This document shows, one piece after another, positions 6,968 through 7,282 of a stretch of 7,282 bases of DNA. The stretch's first letter is position 1; each line of letters begins with the position of its first letter. The position numbers were made by a program, and so were the translations under genes. The notes beneath the pieces were generated by a model that did not search any database, was not told the DNA's origin, and saw only the letters and a list, made by a program, of their open reading frames with translations. Origin of the DNA: Acidobacteriaceae bacterium (GTDB lineage Bacteria; Acidobacteriota; Terriglobia; Terriglobales; Acidobacteriaceae). The DNA lies in contig PLBX01000448.1 in NCBI GenBank assembly GCA_003135495.1, forward strand, positions 1 to 7,282, in the 5' to 3' direction.

Positions 6968-7282
6968 TCAGCGGCCCAATGACTTTAATTGTTCGGGCAT
7001 CGCCTCAAATAAGATTATTTCGGAGCTGTTTGAGGCAGGAAGTTGAACCATAATGCCGGAGGTCAAAAGTTTGTCCCCATCGACAATGATGTCGGCGGAT
7101 GAATGGTCGTGGAAGCGGATCTGGTAGCGGGAAGTCGCATCGACACCACGGAGCACGAATCGGTGCCTAACTTCAGTTGGGGTTGAGCCGCGAAAGGCAT
7201 AGAGGACGCCACGCCGCGCCTTCGGATCAAAATATTCCATCCCATCCCAATTCACACCATCGGGGCGTTGCGAGATGTGATA
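6968..7282 (-). CDS. C-terminal end of a GH36-like glycoside hydrolase (partial)
   Basis: Only the last 104 residues are in the window. The frame is open to the right edge, beginning YHISQRPDGVNWDGMEYFDP, so the 5' end lies outside and the internal GTG at 7255 is not the start. The pattern is a run of beta strands: RGVLYAFRGS, then RHRFVLRGVD, YQIRFHD, LTSGIMVQLP and SSEIILFE. This matches the C-terminal beta-sandwich that follows the catalytic barrel in GH36-type alpha-galactosidases and related clan D enzymes. There, phrases like WDG-x-x-YDP and a closing SEI-I/L are common. No catalytic residues are in view, so the activity is inferred from this domain alone. A GH27-like or other barrel with the same appended domain is possible. 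It lies upstream of the GH38 gene on the same strand, consistent with joint degradation of a galactose- and mannose-containing glycan. Confidence 0.6.
   Translation of the reverse strand, partial: YHISQRPDGVNWDGMEYFDPKARRGVLYAFRGSTPTEVRHRFVLRGVDATSRYQIRFHDHSSADIIVDGDKLLTSGIMVQLPASNSSEIILFEAMPEQLKSLGR

Noticed and set aside
7063..7255. Internal GTG at 7255 as a gene start, and an overlapping 60-codon frame
   Set aside because: The reading frame is open to the window edge, with protein-like sequence before the GTG. The overlapping frame is a shadow.

Overview
The window looks like ordinary chromosomal DNA from a free-living, polysaccharide-degrading bacterium, most likely of the Acidobacteriota (Terriglobia-like soil lineages). 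This is an inference. It rests on the moderate GC content, on a soluble receiver-HisKA_3 kinase of a type common there, and on a secreted glycoside hydrolase with a small GTW-type beta-barrel domain at its N-terminus. No rRNA or other taxonomic marker is present to confirm it. I see no mobile element, CRISPR array, tRNA or rRNA.

Layout from left to right. Positions 1-250 hold no supportable gene, only a short hairpin just past the end of the kinase gene. On the minus strand, 251-1426 encodes a cytoplasmic receiver plus NarL/DegS-type (HisKA_3) histidine kinase. A 422-bp divergent intergenic region (1427-1848) separates it from an MFS drug or metabolite exporter on the plus strand (1849-3189). 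This region contains two perfect 10-bp palindromes and a possible 35-codon small ORF just upstream of the kinase. The MFS gene converges, across 116 bp, on a very large minus-strand gene (3306-6881). That gene encodes an exported, multidomain GH38 alpha-mannosidase whose zinc ligands and nucleophile are all present. Upstream of it on the same strand, 86 bp away, is the 3' end of another gene (6968 to beyond the right edge). Its product ends in a beta-sandwich domain like the C-terminus of GH36-type alpha-galactosidases.

The two right-hand genes probably form part of a glycan-degradation operon that removes alpha-mannosyl, and perhaps alpha-galactosyl, residues from plant or fungal polysaccharides or glycoproteins outside the cytoplasm. 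The kinase and exporter share a divergent control region. Nothing in the sequence shows that the kinase controls the exporter, and no LuxR-type DNA-binding partner is visible.

I found no clear new biological system. The points most worth a second look are the GH38 domain architecture and export signal, the receiver domain with Glu in place of its conserved Lys, and the small ORF and palindromes in the divergent region.
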